From the NCBI GenBank assembly GCA_002083365.1, contig LVWS01000019.1:1-64000 (forward strand): DNA of 64,000 bases. The letters are read 5' to 3'. Positions 16,633-25,225 of this stretch are shown here, in pieces. The position numbers were made by a program, and so were the translations under genes. How positions within the stretch are numbered: position 1 is the stretch's first letter; every line of letters starts with the position of its first letter. This stretch comes from Nitrospira sp. SG-bin1. GTDB lineage: Bacteria > Nitrospirota > Nitrospiria > Nitrospirales > Nitrospiraceae. The notes beneath the pieces are model-generated. The model was not told the origin of the DNA. It made no database searches and was given only the letters and a program-made list of their open reading frames with translations.

Positions 16633-17673
16633 ATGCCGATTCAGGACATCCTCGCCAAGATTGCCCAGGGCCCAAAGGCTTCGAAGGACCTCACGTGGGA
16701 CGAGTGTAAACAGGCCATGAAAGCGTTGATTGAAGGTGAGGCCACGCCGGCGCAAGTCGGCGCCTTTCTCATTGCCATGCGGTTCAAGACAGAGTCGGTG
16801 ACGGAATTGGCCGCCTTGACGGCCGCCGCTCGACACTATGTGCCTCCTCTGACAGTCGCACGGACCCTGGCCCTGGCGGATGTGCCGACCTATGCCGGAA
16901 AGCAAGACACGTTTCACGCGATCATTGCAGCCTCCATCGTTGCCGCGGCATCTGGGGCTGCGGTCTTGATGCACGGCTACGATGGCATTCCTGGACGGCC
17001 AGGCAATGCAGGAGTGCTGAAAGCCATGGGCATCCCCATTGATGCCGATCCAAAACAGGTCACTGAAGAACTGAACGGGAAAGGTTTTGCCTACCTGGAT
17101 ATCGGACTGTACCATCCGCCGATCTATCGATTTTTGGAAATGCGTCAGGAGCTCGGCGTCCGGAACGTCTTCCATCCGATTGCTCGATTACTCAACCCGG
17201 CTCGGGCCGCGGTGCAGGTGGTCGGTTTGTCTCACCCTCCGCATTTTGAGAAGACCGCCGAAGCCTTGCGCATCCTAGGGTGTCCACGTGCATTGGTGAT
17301 TCGGGGTGTCGAAGGCGATCCTGAGCTGTCCGCGTCGATGGTGACCAGAGTGCTGGAATTGCGGGATGAACGCATCACGCCGCTGGGCGTGGCTCCGAAA
17401 GATTTCGGCCTGGCGTTTGTTCCCTCGCGAGAAATGGCGGGGTTTCCTACTGCTCAGCGTGATAAGGAGGCGGATCTGCTCCGAAGGATTCTTCAGAATC
17501 AGGTGCAGGGCGGACCCAAAGAGTGGGTCCTCATGAATGCCGCGATGTTGCTCTACGCGGTGGGCAAAGGGGCGTCGTTATCTGCCTGCTATCCCGCTGT
17601 GCGTGCGACGCTTGAGGGAGGAGCGGCATCGCGCAAGCTTGACGAATTGGTACGAAAGCCGGTTGCGGCCTAG
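16633..17673 (+). CDS. TrpD2/YbiB-like glycosyltransferase family 3 protein
   Basis: 346 residues resembling anthranilate phosphoribosyltransferase: N-terminal helical domain (EGEATPAQVGAFLIAMRFKTESVTELAAL) and the phosphoribosyltransferase domain. Key catalytic motifs differ: where TrpD has GTGGD and KHGNR, this has TYAGKQDTFHAI and MHGYDGIPGRPGNAGVLKAMG, so it is unlikely to be the tryptophan enzyme. Such divergent TrpD2/YbiB proteins bind nucleic acid or unknown ligands. It is embedded between cysH and cysD with one- and 26-base gaps, implying a function linked to sulfate activation. The true start is ATG 16633; the open frame upstream overlaps cysH. Confidence 0.8.
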   Translation: MPIQDILAKIAQGPKASKDLTWDECKQAMKALIEGEATPAQVGAFLIAMRFKTESVTELAALTAAARHYVPPLTVARTLALADVPTYAGKQDTFHAIIAASIVAAASGAAVLMHGYDGIPGRPGNAGVLKAMGIPIDADPKQVTEELNGKGFAYLDIGLYHPPIYRFLEMRQELGVRNVFHPIARLLNPARAAVQVVGLSHPPHFEKTAEALRILGCPRALVIRGVEGDPELSASMVTRVLELRDERITPLGVAPKDFGLAFVPSREMAGFPTAQRDKEADLLRRILQNQVQGGPKEWVLMNAAMLLYAVGKGASLSACYPAVRATLEGGAASRKLDELVRKPVAA

Positions 17674-17699
17674 GATGAACAGCAGAGGGACAAGGAGCC

Positions 17700-18497
17700 A
17701 TGAAACACCTTCGGCAACTTGAAGATCAAAGCGTCTATATTCTGAGAGAGGCCTATAAGCATTTCGACAATCTTGCCATGCTCTGGTCGATGGGGAAGGA
17801 TTCCACCGTGCTTCTGTGGCTGGCCCGCAAGGCCTTCTTCGGGCATGTGCCGTTTCCGCTTCTCCATGTCGATACCAGTTACAAGATTCCGGCAATGATC
17901 GAGTACCGCGATCGGCTTGCGCGGGAGTGGCGATTAAATTTGGTGGTCGGTCAAAACAAGGAAGCCTTGGCGGCGGGAATGAATCATACGATGGGCCGAG
18001 TAGTCTGTTGCACGGCATTGAAGACGAACGGCCTCAAGCAACTGTTGGAGAGCAAGGGCTACACCGGTGTTATCCTTGGCGTCCGCGCCGACGAAGAGGG
18101 AACGAGGGCCAAAGAACGCTATTTTTCCCCGCGAGACAAACACGGCGATTGGGATTTTCGCGATCAACCGCCGGAGTTGTGGGATCAGTATAAAACCACG
18201 TTCCCGCCGGGGACGCATATCCGTATCCATCCGCTCCTGGACTGGACTGAGATCAATATCTGGGAATACATCAAGCTTGAGAATATTCCCTTCATTGATT
18301 TGTATCTTGATAAGGGAGACGGGACACGCTACCGAAGTCTGGGTTGTGCACCCTGCACCACGCCGATCAAATCGACGGCCAAGACCGTGGACGACATCAT
18401 CGAAGAGTTGCGCCACACCACCGTGGCCGAGCGATCAGGCCGAGCACAGGACGAAGGCCGCGGTATGGAATTGCTGCGAAAAGACGGCTACATGTGA
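17700..18497 (+). CDS. cysD: Sulfate adenylyltransferase subunit 2
   Basis: Small ATP-sulfurylase subunit forming APS from sulfate and ATP. 265 residues with the PP-loop SMGKDSTVLLWL, HVDTSYKIPAMIEYRD, VVCCTALKTNGLKQ, GVRADEEGTRAKERYFS, LDWTEINIWEYI and LGCAPCTTPI. A GACAAGGAG Shine-Dalgarno precedes the ATG. It works with the GTPase CysN encoded downstream. Confidence 0.97.
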   Translation: MKHLRQLEDQSVYILREAYKHFDNLAMLWSMGKDSTVLLWLARKAFFGHVPFPLLHVDTSYKIPAMIEYRDRLAREWRLNLVVGQNKEALAAGMNHTMGRVVCCTALKTNGLKQLLESKGYTGVILGVRADEEGTRAKERYFSPRDKHGDWDFRDQPPELWDQYKTTFPPGTHIRIHPLLDWTEINIWEYIKLENIPFIDLYLDKGDGTRYRSLGCAPCTTPIKSTAKTVDDIIEELRHTTVAERSGRAQDEGRGMELLRKDGYM

Positions 18498-18544
18498 AAC
18501 CCGATGCTGAAAGTGATCGTCAGCGTTATTCCCGGTCGATCGGC

Positions 18545-18612
18545 TCCGTCAACGTACTCACGACGTACGCATCCGGACCCTCGCTCCCTGCGGCCCCTTG
18601 CTGAACGATCAT
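18545..18612. repeat. Candidate dispersed intergenic repeat in the cysD-cysNC spacer
   Basis: The 146-base spacer contains a GC-rich segment with two GTAC-containing words (near 18555 and 18564) and a run reading CCCTCGCTCCCTGCGG then CTTGCTGAACGATCA. From memory it resembles a repeat common between genes of Nitrospira genomes; only this one copy is visible here, so the call is tentative. Confidence 0.35.
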
Positions 18613-18643
18613 TTTGCGCATCGGTGAAGGAGTTTCAGGAATC

Positions 18644-20488
18644 ATGACGACGCAATCAACGAAGCCCTCAGAAAATCTCAATATCGTGATTGTCGGGCAT
18701 GTGGATCACGGCAAGTCCACATTGCTGGGCCGCCTCTATGCCGACACCGGTTCGCTTCCCGACGGGAAGTTGGAAAAGGTGCAGGCCATTTGCAAGCAGC
18801 AGGGGAAGGAATTCGAATATGCTTTTCTCTTTGATGCCTTTCTTGAAGAGCAAGAACAGGGAATCACGATCGATACGGCCCGCACGTTTTTCATGTGGAA
18901 GGGCCGTCAATACATCATCATCGATGCGCCGGGGCACAAAGAGTTCCTCAAAAATATGATTTCAGGCGCTGCACGAGCTGAAGCCGCGCTCCTCCTCATC
19001 GATGCGCTGGAGGGAGTCAAAGAACAATCGAAAAAGCACGGGTATCTGCTATCCCTACTGGGCGTCCGCCAGTTTGCCGTGGTGGTCAACAAGATGGATC
19101 TGGTCGGCTACCGCCAGGATGTATTCGACGGGATCGAAAAAGAATATCGAGAATTTCTCGGGCAGTTCAAAGCCGTGCCGTCGCAGTTCATTCCGGTCAG
19201 CGCCAAACTTGGCGACAACATTGCCAACCGCAGCGAGCACATGTCGTGGTACAGCGGCCCCACGGTCCTGGAAACACTCGGTGCGTTCCACAAGGAAACG
19301 GCTCGATCGGAGCAGCCGCTGCGATTGCCGGTGCAGGATGTCTACAAGTTCGATGCACGTCGAATCATCACGGGGCGTATCGCCGCTGGGCGTCTCAAAG
19401 TGGGCGACCATTTGGTCTTTTCGCCCTCCAATAAGCGGGCCAATATTCGAACGGTCGAGGCCTTCAACATCGAGCCGCAACCGACCGACGGTCAAGCCGG
19501 ACAATCGATCGGGCTAACACTGGACGAGCAGATCTTTGTCGAGCGTGGAGAGATCGCCTCGCATCAGGACCATCTCCCGCTGGTGTCGACCGCTTTCCGT
19601 GCCAATCTGTTTTGGCTCGGGAAGAGACCATTGGAGAAAGGCCGCAAATATCTCCTGCGGGTAGCCACCAAAGAAGTCGACTGCGAGATCGCTTCGATCC
19701 ATCGGATCATCGATACGATGGATTTGGCTCAGCAACAGGGCAGCAATACCGTCAGTAAGAACCAAGTGGCTGAATTGACCTTGCGCACGAAAGTCCCGGT
19801 CGCGTTCGATCTCTCAGCATCGTTCGAAGCCACAGGCCGCTTTGTCCTGGTGGATGAATACGATATCGCCGGCGGCGGCATCATCACCGAACTGGTTCAT
19901 GACGACCAAGAGTTTCTCCGTGAAGAAGCCCGGCGGCGTGACTTCGCCTGGATCAAGGGTGAAGTCACGGTCGAGGACCGGGCTCAACAGTACGGCCATC
20001 GAGCGGCAGTCGTTCTGATTACCGGCGGACGACACACCGGCAAATCCTTCTTGGCGCGAAAACTTGAGGCACGCCTCGTGGCGGACGGGCGCCATGCGTA
20101 CTTGTTGGACGGGGAAAACCTGCGTCGGGGTCTCGATGCTGATCTCAGCGAAGAAGAGCGGGGACAGACGACCGAAATGGCGAGGCGGTATGGCGAGGTC
20201 GCGCGCCTTCTTACCGATACCGGCCTAATCGTCGTCTCCACCACCAACCCGTTCGGGCCTGCTTATCGCGAGGCCTCGCAAGCGATCAGAACCCTGGTGC
20301 ATCCGGTTCCAGTCATCGCCGTGCACATGAGCAAAACTGCAGAAGAGCCTCCCCAGAATACCGATGTCGTGCTCAGCGGCCCTACGGATTTCGACGCAGC
20401 GACCGCTCGCATCCTCGACGAATTGAAACAGCGCGGTGTTCTGGCTCAAGCGATCGGGGCGAAGCCGATTTTCCAATATTCCATCTGA
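18644..20488 (+). CDS. cysNC: Bifunctional sulfate adenylyltransferase subunit 1 / APS kinase
   Basis: 614 residues from ATG 18644 (CAGGAA upstream; the frame opens at 18614). N-terminal EF-Tu-like GTPase of CysN: GHVDHGKSTLLGRL (P-loop), DTARTFF, DAPGHKEF, NKMDLVGY, then two beta-barrel domains. C-terminal CysC APS kinase from about residue 445: GGRHTGKSFLARKL P-loop, LLDGENLRRGLDADLSEEER, STTNPFGPAYREA. Powers APS synthesis by GTP hydrolysis and can phosphorylate APS to PAPS. Because the adjacent CysH looks APS-specific, the kinase may serve sulfotransferases or an alternative route. Last gene of the sulfur cluster. Confidence 0.96.
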   Translation: MTTQSTKPSENLNIVIVGHVDHGKSTLLGRLYADTGSLPDGKLEKVQAICKQQGKEFEYAFLFDAFLEEQEQGITIDTARTFFMWKGRQYIIIDAPGHKEFLKNMISGAARAEAALLLIDALEGVKEQSKKHGYLLSLLGVRQFAVVVNKMDLVGYRQDVFDGIEKEYREFLGQFKAVPSQFIPVSAKLGDNIANRSEHMSWYSGPTVLETLGAFHKETARSEQPLRLPVQDVYKFDARRIITGRIAAGRLKVGDHLVFSPSNKRANIRTVEAFNIEPQPTDGQAGQSIGLTLDEQIFVERGEIASHQDHLPLVSTAFRANLFWLGKRPLEKGRKYLLRVATKEVDCEIASIHRIIDTMDLAQQQGSNTVSKNQVAELTLRTKVPVAFDLSASFEATGRFVLVDEYDIAGGGIITELVHDDQEFLREEARRRDFAWIKGEVTVEDRAQQYGHRAAVVLITGGRHTGKSFLARKLEARLVADGRHAYLLDGENLRRGLDADLSEEERGQTTEMARRYGEVARLLTDTGLIVVSTTNPFGPAYREASQAIRTLVHPVPVIAVHMSKTAEEPPQNTDVVLSGPTDFDAATARILDELKQRGVLAQAIGAKPIFQYSI

Positions 20489-20490
20489 TG

Positions 20491-20530
20491 AACCGGCTGT
20501 CCCGGCCATGTTGCCGTGGCCGTGCCGGTT
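20491..20530 (+). terminator. Hairpin after cysNC
   Basis: Nested inverted repeats 20491-20497 with 20524-20530 and 20503-20508 with 20517-20522, three bases after the cysNC stop. There is no long T tract, so intrinsic termination is probable but not certain. Confidence 0.55.
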
Positions 20531-20591
20531 ATGGCGAATCGAGATGCAATGAAGTGTGAGTTGATGGGAGTGGGCTCTGTCTTCTGTATGC

Positions 20592-20873
20592 TTATCGGCC
20601 AGAACGTGTGATTGGGCGATGTGTATTGGACGCAAGTGGAAAGCATCGTACGGATGCTACCGCAACATCGATATTGAGATCCGGCCAATGCAGATGGCCG
20701 GAATGAAGCAGTTCAACGTTCATGATCTTTGATACGGAAGTGTCCAGGAATTGGGGAAACGTTTTAAACGACATAAAAAGCTCGCTGTCGCTGGTAAGTA
20801 GCCAGAGTCCATGTTTGGAGATGTTGGTGACTTCAACGCGTGAAATCTCCCTGCCGCGAATGATGGATTTCAT
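20592..20873 (-). CDS. DUF2442 domain protein
   Basis: 93 residues matching DUF2442: VEVTNISKHGLWLLTSDSELFMSF, FPQFLDTSVSKIMNVELLHSGHLHWPDLNIDVAV. Small DUF2442 proteins are frequently paired with DUF4160 in toxin-antitoxin-like loci, but no DUF4160 gene is adjacent here. AGGAG lies eight bases before the ATG. The C-terminus after VRCFPL is unlike the family and may be a random tail. Function unknown. Confidence 0.75.
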   Translation of the reverse strand: MKSIIRGREISRVEVTNISKHGLWLLTSDSELFMSFKTFPQFLDTSVSKIMNVELLHSGHLHWPDLNIDVAVASVRCFPLASNTHRPITRSGR

Positions 20874-20952
20874 CTGAGTGCTCCTGGACGAGAGGCTCGG
20901 TCTTACCGCGAACTCGCAAACGAGTGAACAATTGAACTATGCCCATACCGGG

Positions 20953-21546
20953 CTATCCTGCTTTCGAAAATCCTTCACTCCGAAGAATGTCAGCGACATT
21001 CTGTTCGCCGACGAACACGTCGGCCACGAGCCGATTGTATACGTCCCGGCCGTGGGGCACGATCCGGATCGATCCACTGCGCAATAACTCCTCCAGCCGC
21101 CGCTTCGCCGCCGGGCCTTCGAACTCACTCAGTTCGGGCGTGTCGATCCCGTGCAATCTGATGCGCTCACCTCCAACACGGATCGTATCACCATCTACTG
21201 CCTGCACTTGTAACGTACTCAGTAACTTCATCTCGTGCCTCGACCGGGCTCGAAGTGTGGAGAGCCGGGATGGTTTATGGGCAGGACCCAACTTATACCG
21301 TCCTTTAGGATAACGCTGAGGTCGGCTGTCCGGCGGGCGCCGGGGGCGACGTTGCGTGTATGAGGGCAGGCGACCAGAGTCTTGTTCATTTGGCGTCGGA
21401 TACCAGCAGAGATCACACTGTTGGTTTAGAGTGGATCCAAGGTTGGATTTCTGCAGTGGTTCCCCTGAGGCGCCGAGTGGTAACGAGACGAGCCACATCC
21501 AACCTATGGTCAACCAAGTTATTAGGTGTATTGGATAACGGTTCAT
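20953..21546 (-). CDS. Secreted thermonuclease (SNase-like) family protein
   Basis: 197 residues from ATG 21546 (the frame opens at 21609). An N-terminal hydrophobic segment (HLITWLTIGWMWLVSLPLGAS) acts as signal or anchor, followed by a ~70-residue basic, Pro/Arg-rich linker. The C-terminal ~95 residues are an SNase OB fold: VQAVDGDTIRVGGERIRLHGIDTPE, KRRLEELL, and GRDVYNRLVADVFV. Arg in RIRLHG, Glu in TPELSEFEG and Arg in GRDVYNR fit the catalytic Arg-Glu-Arg set. Short C-terminus, ending soon after the ILRSEGF helix. Probably a periplasmic or extracellular nuclease. Confidence 0.85.
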   Translation of the reverse strand: MNRYPIHLITWLTIGWMWLVSLPLGASGEPLQKSNLGSTLNQQCDLCWYPTPNEQDSGRLPSYTQRRPRRPPDSRPQRYPKGRYKLGPAHKPSRLSTLRARSRHEMKLLSTLQVQAVDGDTIRVGGERIRLHGIDTPELSEFEGPAAKRRLEELLRSGSIRIVPHGRDVYNRLVADVFVGEQNVADILRSEGFSKAG

Positions 21547-21699
21547 GGCCTGTCGCCTACGCAGGTGTCGTGCCAGGTTTCGCTTAATTGACAATGCCCA
21601 AAACGGCATGCTGGAATGGCTTGCGGTTTGTCATAAAGTGAACGGCCGTAGTGTTCTCCAAAGCTTCGTAGAGGGATAAGAAATGGAGGGTTAGTGGTT

Positions 21700-21930
21700 A
21701 TGGATATGATGGGACGTGTGGGGCTGGTTGAAATTCCTGTCTTGATTGCCCCGGATCAAAAGGCGTGGATGGATCGTATGATCAAAGAAGGTAAAATCGC
21801 GATTCCGCCTGGTGGAACATTGGAAAAAGGGTCGCTCTATTCAATGTTTATACGCATGCTGCTTCATAACGCGATGGAAGAGCAGAAGCGGCAGGAGGCC
21901 CTCGAAGCAGAAGACGAGGACGACGAATAG
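21700..21930 (+). CDS. Small hypothetical protein with acidic tail
   Basis: 76 residues; not recognised. GGAGG lies ten bases before ATG 21700 (GTG 21694 is an alternative). The protein is mixed charge with a C-terminal run of Glu/Asp (EAEDEDDE) and a repeated helix-like middle. Codon pattern and ribosome site make it a plausible gene; no transmembrane segment or motif. Confidence 0.55.
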   Translation: MDMMGRVGLVEIPVLIAPDQKAWMDRMIKEGKIAIPPGGTLEKGSLYSMFIRMLLHNAMEEQKRQEALEAEDEDDE

Positions 21931-22100
21931 GACACAAAGGGGAAGCGTCCGTCAACGTTGTGCTCGCATCTCTCAAGGCTTCAACGTCCTGTGAGTTTAG
22001 CTCAGCCTTTCGCTCGTGGCGGCCTCACTGGACAATCCGTTGAATTGGTTCACGAATGTACGCACATCCGTGAAACGCGACACCCTCCATGGCTGTCCCT

Positions 22101-22137
22101 GTATCTTAACCGATACCATTCGTATCTTACAGGATAC
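22101..22137. repeat. Two GTATC-N6-GATAC palindromes
   Basis: GTATC/GATAC arms with a six-base spacer occur twice (22101-22116 and 22122-22137), followed by another GATAC at about 22145. The same 5-6-5 dyad appears at 49236, 52568 and 52717. It lies just past the 3' end of hemL in an otherwise empty spacer. Confidence 0.5.
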
Positions 22138-22162
22138 AGATATCGATACCTTAAACGCTTCT

Positions 22163-23446
22163 TTAGAGTTTTTTGAAGGCGATGTGAGCAGCTCGGATGG
22201 TCTTTTCGAGGTCCTGTGAGCCATGGGCCGTAGATAGGAAGGCGGCTTCGAATTGGGATGGAGCGAGATAGATACCCTGTTCCAACATGTGGTGAAAAAA
22301 TTGGCCGTACCGCTTCGTGTCGCACTGTTTCGCCGTGTTCCAATCCACAACAGGACCAGGGGTAAAGAAGGTCGTGAGCATCGATCCGACTCGCGTTTGG
22401 GTCACGGGAATTCCGGCCTTCTTCGCAGCCTCGCCGATTCCTTTAGCAAGAATCGCTGACCGCTCCTCGAGTTTTTTGTAAACTCCCTTCACCCGCAACT
22501 GTTTGAGTGTTGCCAATCCTGCGGAAACGGCCAACGGATTACCGGACAGTGTGCCGGCCTGATACACCGGCCCAACCGGTGCGATAAGATCCATGATCTC
22601 TTTCCGGCCACCGTAGGCACCGACCGGCAGTCCACCACCGATGATCTTTCCCAGCACCGTAAGGTCCGGTGTGATGCCATAGAGTGACTGCGCCCCTCCA
22701 TAATCAACGCGAAATCCTGAGATCACCTCGTCGAAAATCAAGAGAATATTGTGTTCGGTGGCCAGCTGCCGCAGTGCCGACAGAAACTCAGGAGCAGGCG
22801 GCACGACTCCCATATTTCCTGCGATCGGTTCCACGATGATGCAGGCTAGTTGATCCCGGTTGACCTTGATTAATTGCTGGACTGTGCGGATATCGTTATA
22901 GGAAGCGGTCAGAGTATGTTTGGCGAAGTCATCCGGTACTCCAGGTGAATCCGGAATACCTAGCGTTGCCAGTCCTGACCCGGCTTTGGCCAGCAGGTAA
23001 TCACCGTGTCCATGGTAGCAGCCTTCGAACTTCATGACACCGGTCCGCTTGGTGAACCCACGTGCGACTCGGATGGCGCTCATGACGGCTTCGGTCCCGG
23101 AGCTGACAAGCCTGACCTTTTCCATGGACGGGAAAGCGTTCCGTATTTCTCGAGCCAGCACGACCTCTGCCTCGGTCGGCGCTCCGTAACTGGTGCCTCG
23201 TCCAGCTGCACTCTTGATTGCGGCGATCACTGCTGAAGGGGCATGGCCTAAAATCATCGGCCCCCAAGACAACACATAGTCGATATAGACGTTGCGGTCG
23301 ACATCGTAGAGCCGAGGCCCTTTGGCTCGCGCGATGAATCGCGGTTGCCCACCGACCGAACGGAAGGCCCGAACAGGACTGTTCACGCCGCCGGGAATGA
23401 GTTGCTGTGCCTCGGAGAAGAGTTTGGCGGACCGGGATGTCTTCAT
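22163..23446 (-). CDS. hemL: Glutamate-1-semialdehyde 2,1-aminomutase
   Basis: Forms 5-aminolevulinate for haem and siroheme synthesis by the C5 pathway; siroheme is needed by the sulfite reductase upstream. 427 residues, the normal length: AQQLIPGGVNSPVRAF, GPMILGHAPSAV, VSSGTEAVMSAIR, CYHGHGD, EPIAGNMGVVPP, FDEVISGFRV and the PLP lysine in VLGKIIGGGLPVGAYGG. The frame opens at 23491; ATG 23446 gives the family N-terminus (MKTSRSAKLFSEA) although its ribosome site is poor. Monocistronic. Confidence 0.96.
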   Translation of the reverse strand: MKTSRSAKLFSEAQQLIPGGVNSPVRAFRSVGGQPRFIARAKGPRLYDVDRNVYIDYVLSWGPMILGHAPSAVIAAIKSAAGRGTSYGAPTEAEVVLAREIRNAFPSMEKVRLVSSGTEAVMSAIRVARGFTKRTGVMKFEGCYHGHGDYLLAKAGSGLATLGIPDSPGVPDDFAKHTLTASYNDIRTVQQLIKVNRDQLACIIVEPIAGNMGVVPPAPEFLSALRQLATEHNILLIFDEVISGFRVDYGGAQSLYGITPDLTVLGKIIGGGLPVGAYGGRKEIMDLIAPVGPVYQAGTLSGNPLAVSAGLATLKQLRVKGVYKKLEERSAILAKGIGEAAKKAGIPVTQTRVGSMLTTFFTPGPVVDWNTAKQCDTKRYGQFFHHMLEQGIYLAPSQFEAAFLSTAHGSQDLEKTIRAAHIAFKKL

Positions 23447-23688
23447 AACGGGTGCGCACCCTATCACGCAGCGTGAGATCCGGTCAACCAATGCCTTGTC
23501 TTATGGCGTTCGATCTAGAGGACATCGTCAGAGGCAAAAAATGTCGAAAGATATACCGTTCTATCGATACAGATACTCCGAACGGACGTGGAGTTTGCCC
23601 GAAGGTCAGAATTCTGTTTTGTTTTCATCTCACTCTGGGGAGGAGGCCCGATTCTTGCTGCAAATCGGTAATCAGTGGAGAGGCGAAT

Positions 23689-23967
23689 ATGCAGGTCATC
23701 TGTTCATGGTGTCGTAGAGAAGGTCGACTCGGACTTGTCGGAGAAAAACCTCCGCTTGAAGATCGCCGTGAGACGCATAGTATCTGTATGGAGCATGAGC
23801 AGGCAGTGCGAGCGCGGTGGGTCGCTTGTCGAGGAAGCCTAGGTGGAACTCATACAACGTCCAGGGGCGACACGCAGGATCGTACCCCTTGCATTTCGCT
23901 GGTGATACGATCAGTCGTGCGGTTATATTCGGGTCTGAAAGGTCTATCCACCAAGAATCGCCTCTAA
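23689..23967 (+). CDS. Small conserved hypothetical with CxxC motif
   Basis: 92 residues from ATG 23689 with GGAGAGG upstream; the longer frame from 23452 is not credible. It begins MQVICSWCRREGRLGLVGEKPP and continues DDRRETHSIC-type sequence (EDRRETHSICMEHEQAVRARW). CxxC plus a later Cys/His could bind zinc. Small proteins of this look recur in Nitrospira genomes (recollection). Function unknown. Confidence 0.6.
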   Translation: MQVICSWCRREGRLGLVGEKPPLEDRRETHSICMEHEQAVRARWVACRGSLGGTHTTSRGDTQDRTPCISLVIRSVVRLYSGLKGLSTKNRL

Positions 23968-24011
23968 CTTTTCTTGAAGGATGTGGCGTGTCATTTTCGC
24001 CGTAGATGGTT

Positions 24012-24560
24012 TTATTTTCTAGAGTGTTTGGCTGACGGTTTCGTGCGTGGTTTAGCCTTCAGTGTCTCCGGATCAGTCGCGGAGAATTCTTTCAGATCCC
24101 AGTGCTTCCGCTTCGATTTATTCGGCTGGGTGATGACAAACACGACATGGAATGGAGCACGCTGGCCGCCGGTGGTGTGCCCCTTGCTCCAGGCTTCACC
24201 GGCGTCGTCGAGGACTTCCAGCAGTGTTTCGTACTCTTCTTCATCATCAGGAAGCACGGCTTCGGTGTCGGTAATGAGCAAAATGTACCCTTTGCCTGGA
24301 AGCCACTCCAAATCGGCCAGACATTCTTCAAGAGCGTCCCAGTTATGTCCGAAGTAATCCGGGAAGGCGAGTGCCCGTGCAAATTCGCCAAATAGACCGG
24401 ATGGAGTCCGACAGCGTTTGCCCTGAATGGTACGCATGGCGAATCCCGGTGGCGTCTTTATCAACGCCGAGGCGGCGGTTCCTCGAGGGACGATGAGAAG
24501 AGCAGACCATGGAGGTGTGGGGCTGCTCAGATGAGTCTGCAAGCTAGACTTTTTAGTCAT
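24012..24560 (-). CDS. Barstar-family ribonuclease inhibitor
   Basis: 182 residues. The central part (about 40-140) is a barstar domain: MRTIQGKRCRTPSGLFGEFARALAFPDYFGHNWDALEECLADLEWL and the DDEEEYETLLEVL helix. The FGHNWDAL block is the barnase-binding helix of the family. N- and C-terminal extensions; the C-terminus is Lys-rich. No signal peptide, so cytoplasmic. It follows the RNase gene by 32 bases on the same strand, so it is the expected immunity partner. Confidence 0.9.
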   Translation of the reverse strand: MTKKSSLQTHLSSPTPPWSALLIVPRGTAASALIKTPPGFAMRTIQGKRCRTPSGLFGEFARALAFPDYFGHNWDALEECLADLEWLPGKGYILLITDTEAVLPDDEEEYETLLEVLDDAGEAWSKGHTTGGQRAPFHVVFVITQPNKSKRKHWDLKEFSATDPETLKAKPRTKPSAKHSRK

Positions 24561-24592
24561 AGCAAATCGTGTTCGAGTGGCATGTGCGTGAG

Positions 24593-25099
24593 CTAGTTAA
24601 GCGGGACAAACGTCCGGTAATGATCGCCGGTGTAATAAGCTTTCCCGGTCCGCTGCTCGATGATAATGCGTTCGGCATCCCGACCACGCCCTCGTATCTT
24701 GGGATTGACATCATACTCTCGATAGGAGCCTCGTGGAAGACGTCGTTCTCTGTTTTGGAAGTCACGTCCTCCGATGTAGCCAGGGAGCGGTATCCCGTCT
24801 CGTTCTTGGAGCCGATGAAGCAGATCATATGCTTTCCGAGGCGCTGTCGCGAGCGAAGGCCATCGCTCGGTTTGATCGGGTGAGCTGAGAATAGGGTTCG
24901 CATTCCGCGGACCGTCGCCGAGGTCGGCAGCGATCAGGATCGGGGACGCAAGGCCGAATGCGCATAGCAGATTGAGAAGAAAACCGACAAGCGTAATCCA
25001 TCTCCGTCGAGGGGTGAGCACCGGCGCTTCATCCTTGGCAAGACGTTGAACTGCGGTGCGACCGTAGCATCCTCTTTTTAGAAAGGTCAAACAATGCAC
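24593..25099 (-). CDS. Exported barnase-type ribonuclease
   Basis: 168 residues. A hydrophobic stretch at 34-57 follows Arg-Arg-Arg and suggests export. The C-terminal ~65 residues are a microbial ribonuclease (N1/T1/barnase) domain: LPGYIGGRDFQNRERRLP, YREYDVN, ERIIIEQRTGKAYYTGDHYRTF. Barnase catalytic residues can be placed at E128, R140, R144 and H160, so it should be active as a guanyl-preferring endoribonuclease. The N-terminal extension before the hydrophobic segment is long (33 residues); a later start is possible. Operon with barstar downstream. Confidence 0.88.
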   Translation of the reverse strand: MHCLTFLKRGCYGRTAVQRLAKDEAPVLTPRRRWITLVGFLLNLLCAFGLASPILIAADLGDGPRNANPILSSPDQTERWPSLATAPRKAYDLLHRLQERDGIPLPGYIGGRDFQNRERRLPRGSYREYDVNPKIRGRGRDAERIIIEQRTGKAYYTGDHYRTFVPLN

Positions 25100-25225
25100 G
25101 AGCGATCACCTCGTTACCTGGATGTCTCTCATGCGGTTTGCTAGAATAGAGCGGCTAAAGTCCAGACCCGACGAGTGCCGGTTCAGGACGTATCTTCACT
25201 GAGGCATCGCGGGAATCTGGAGGCT

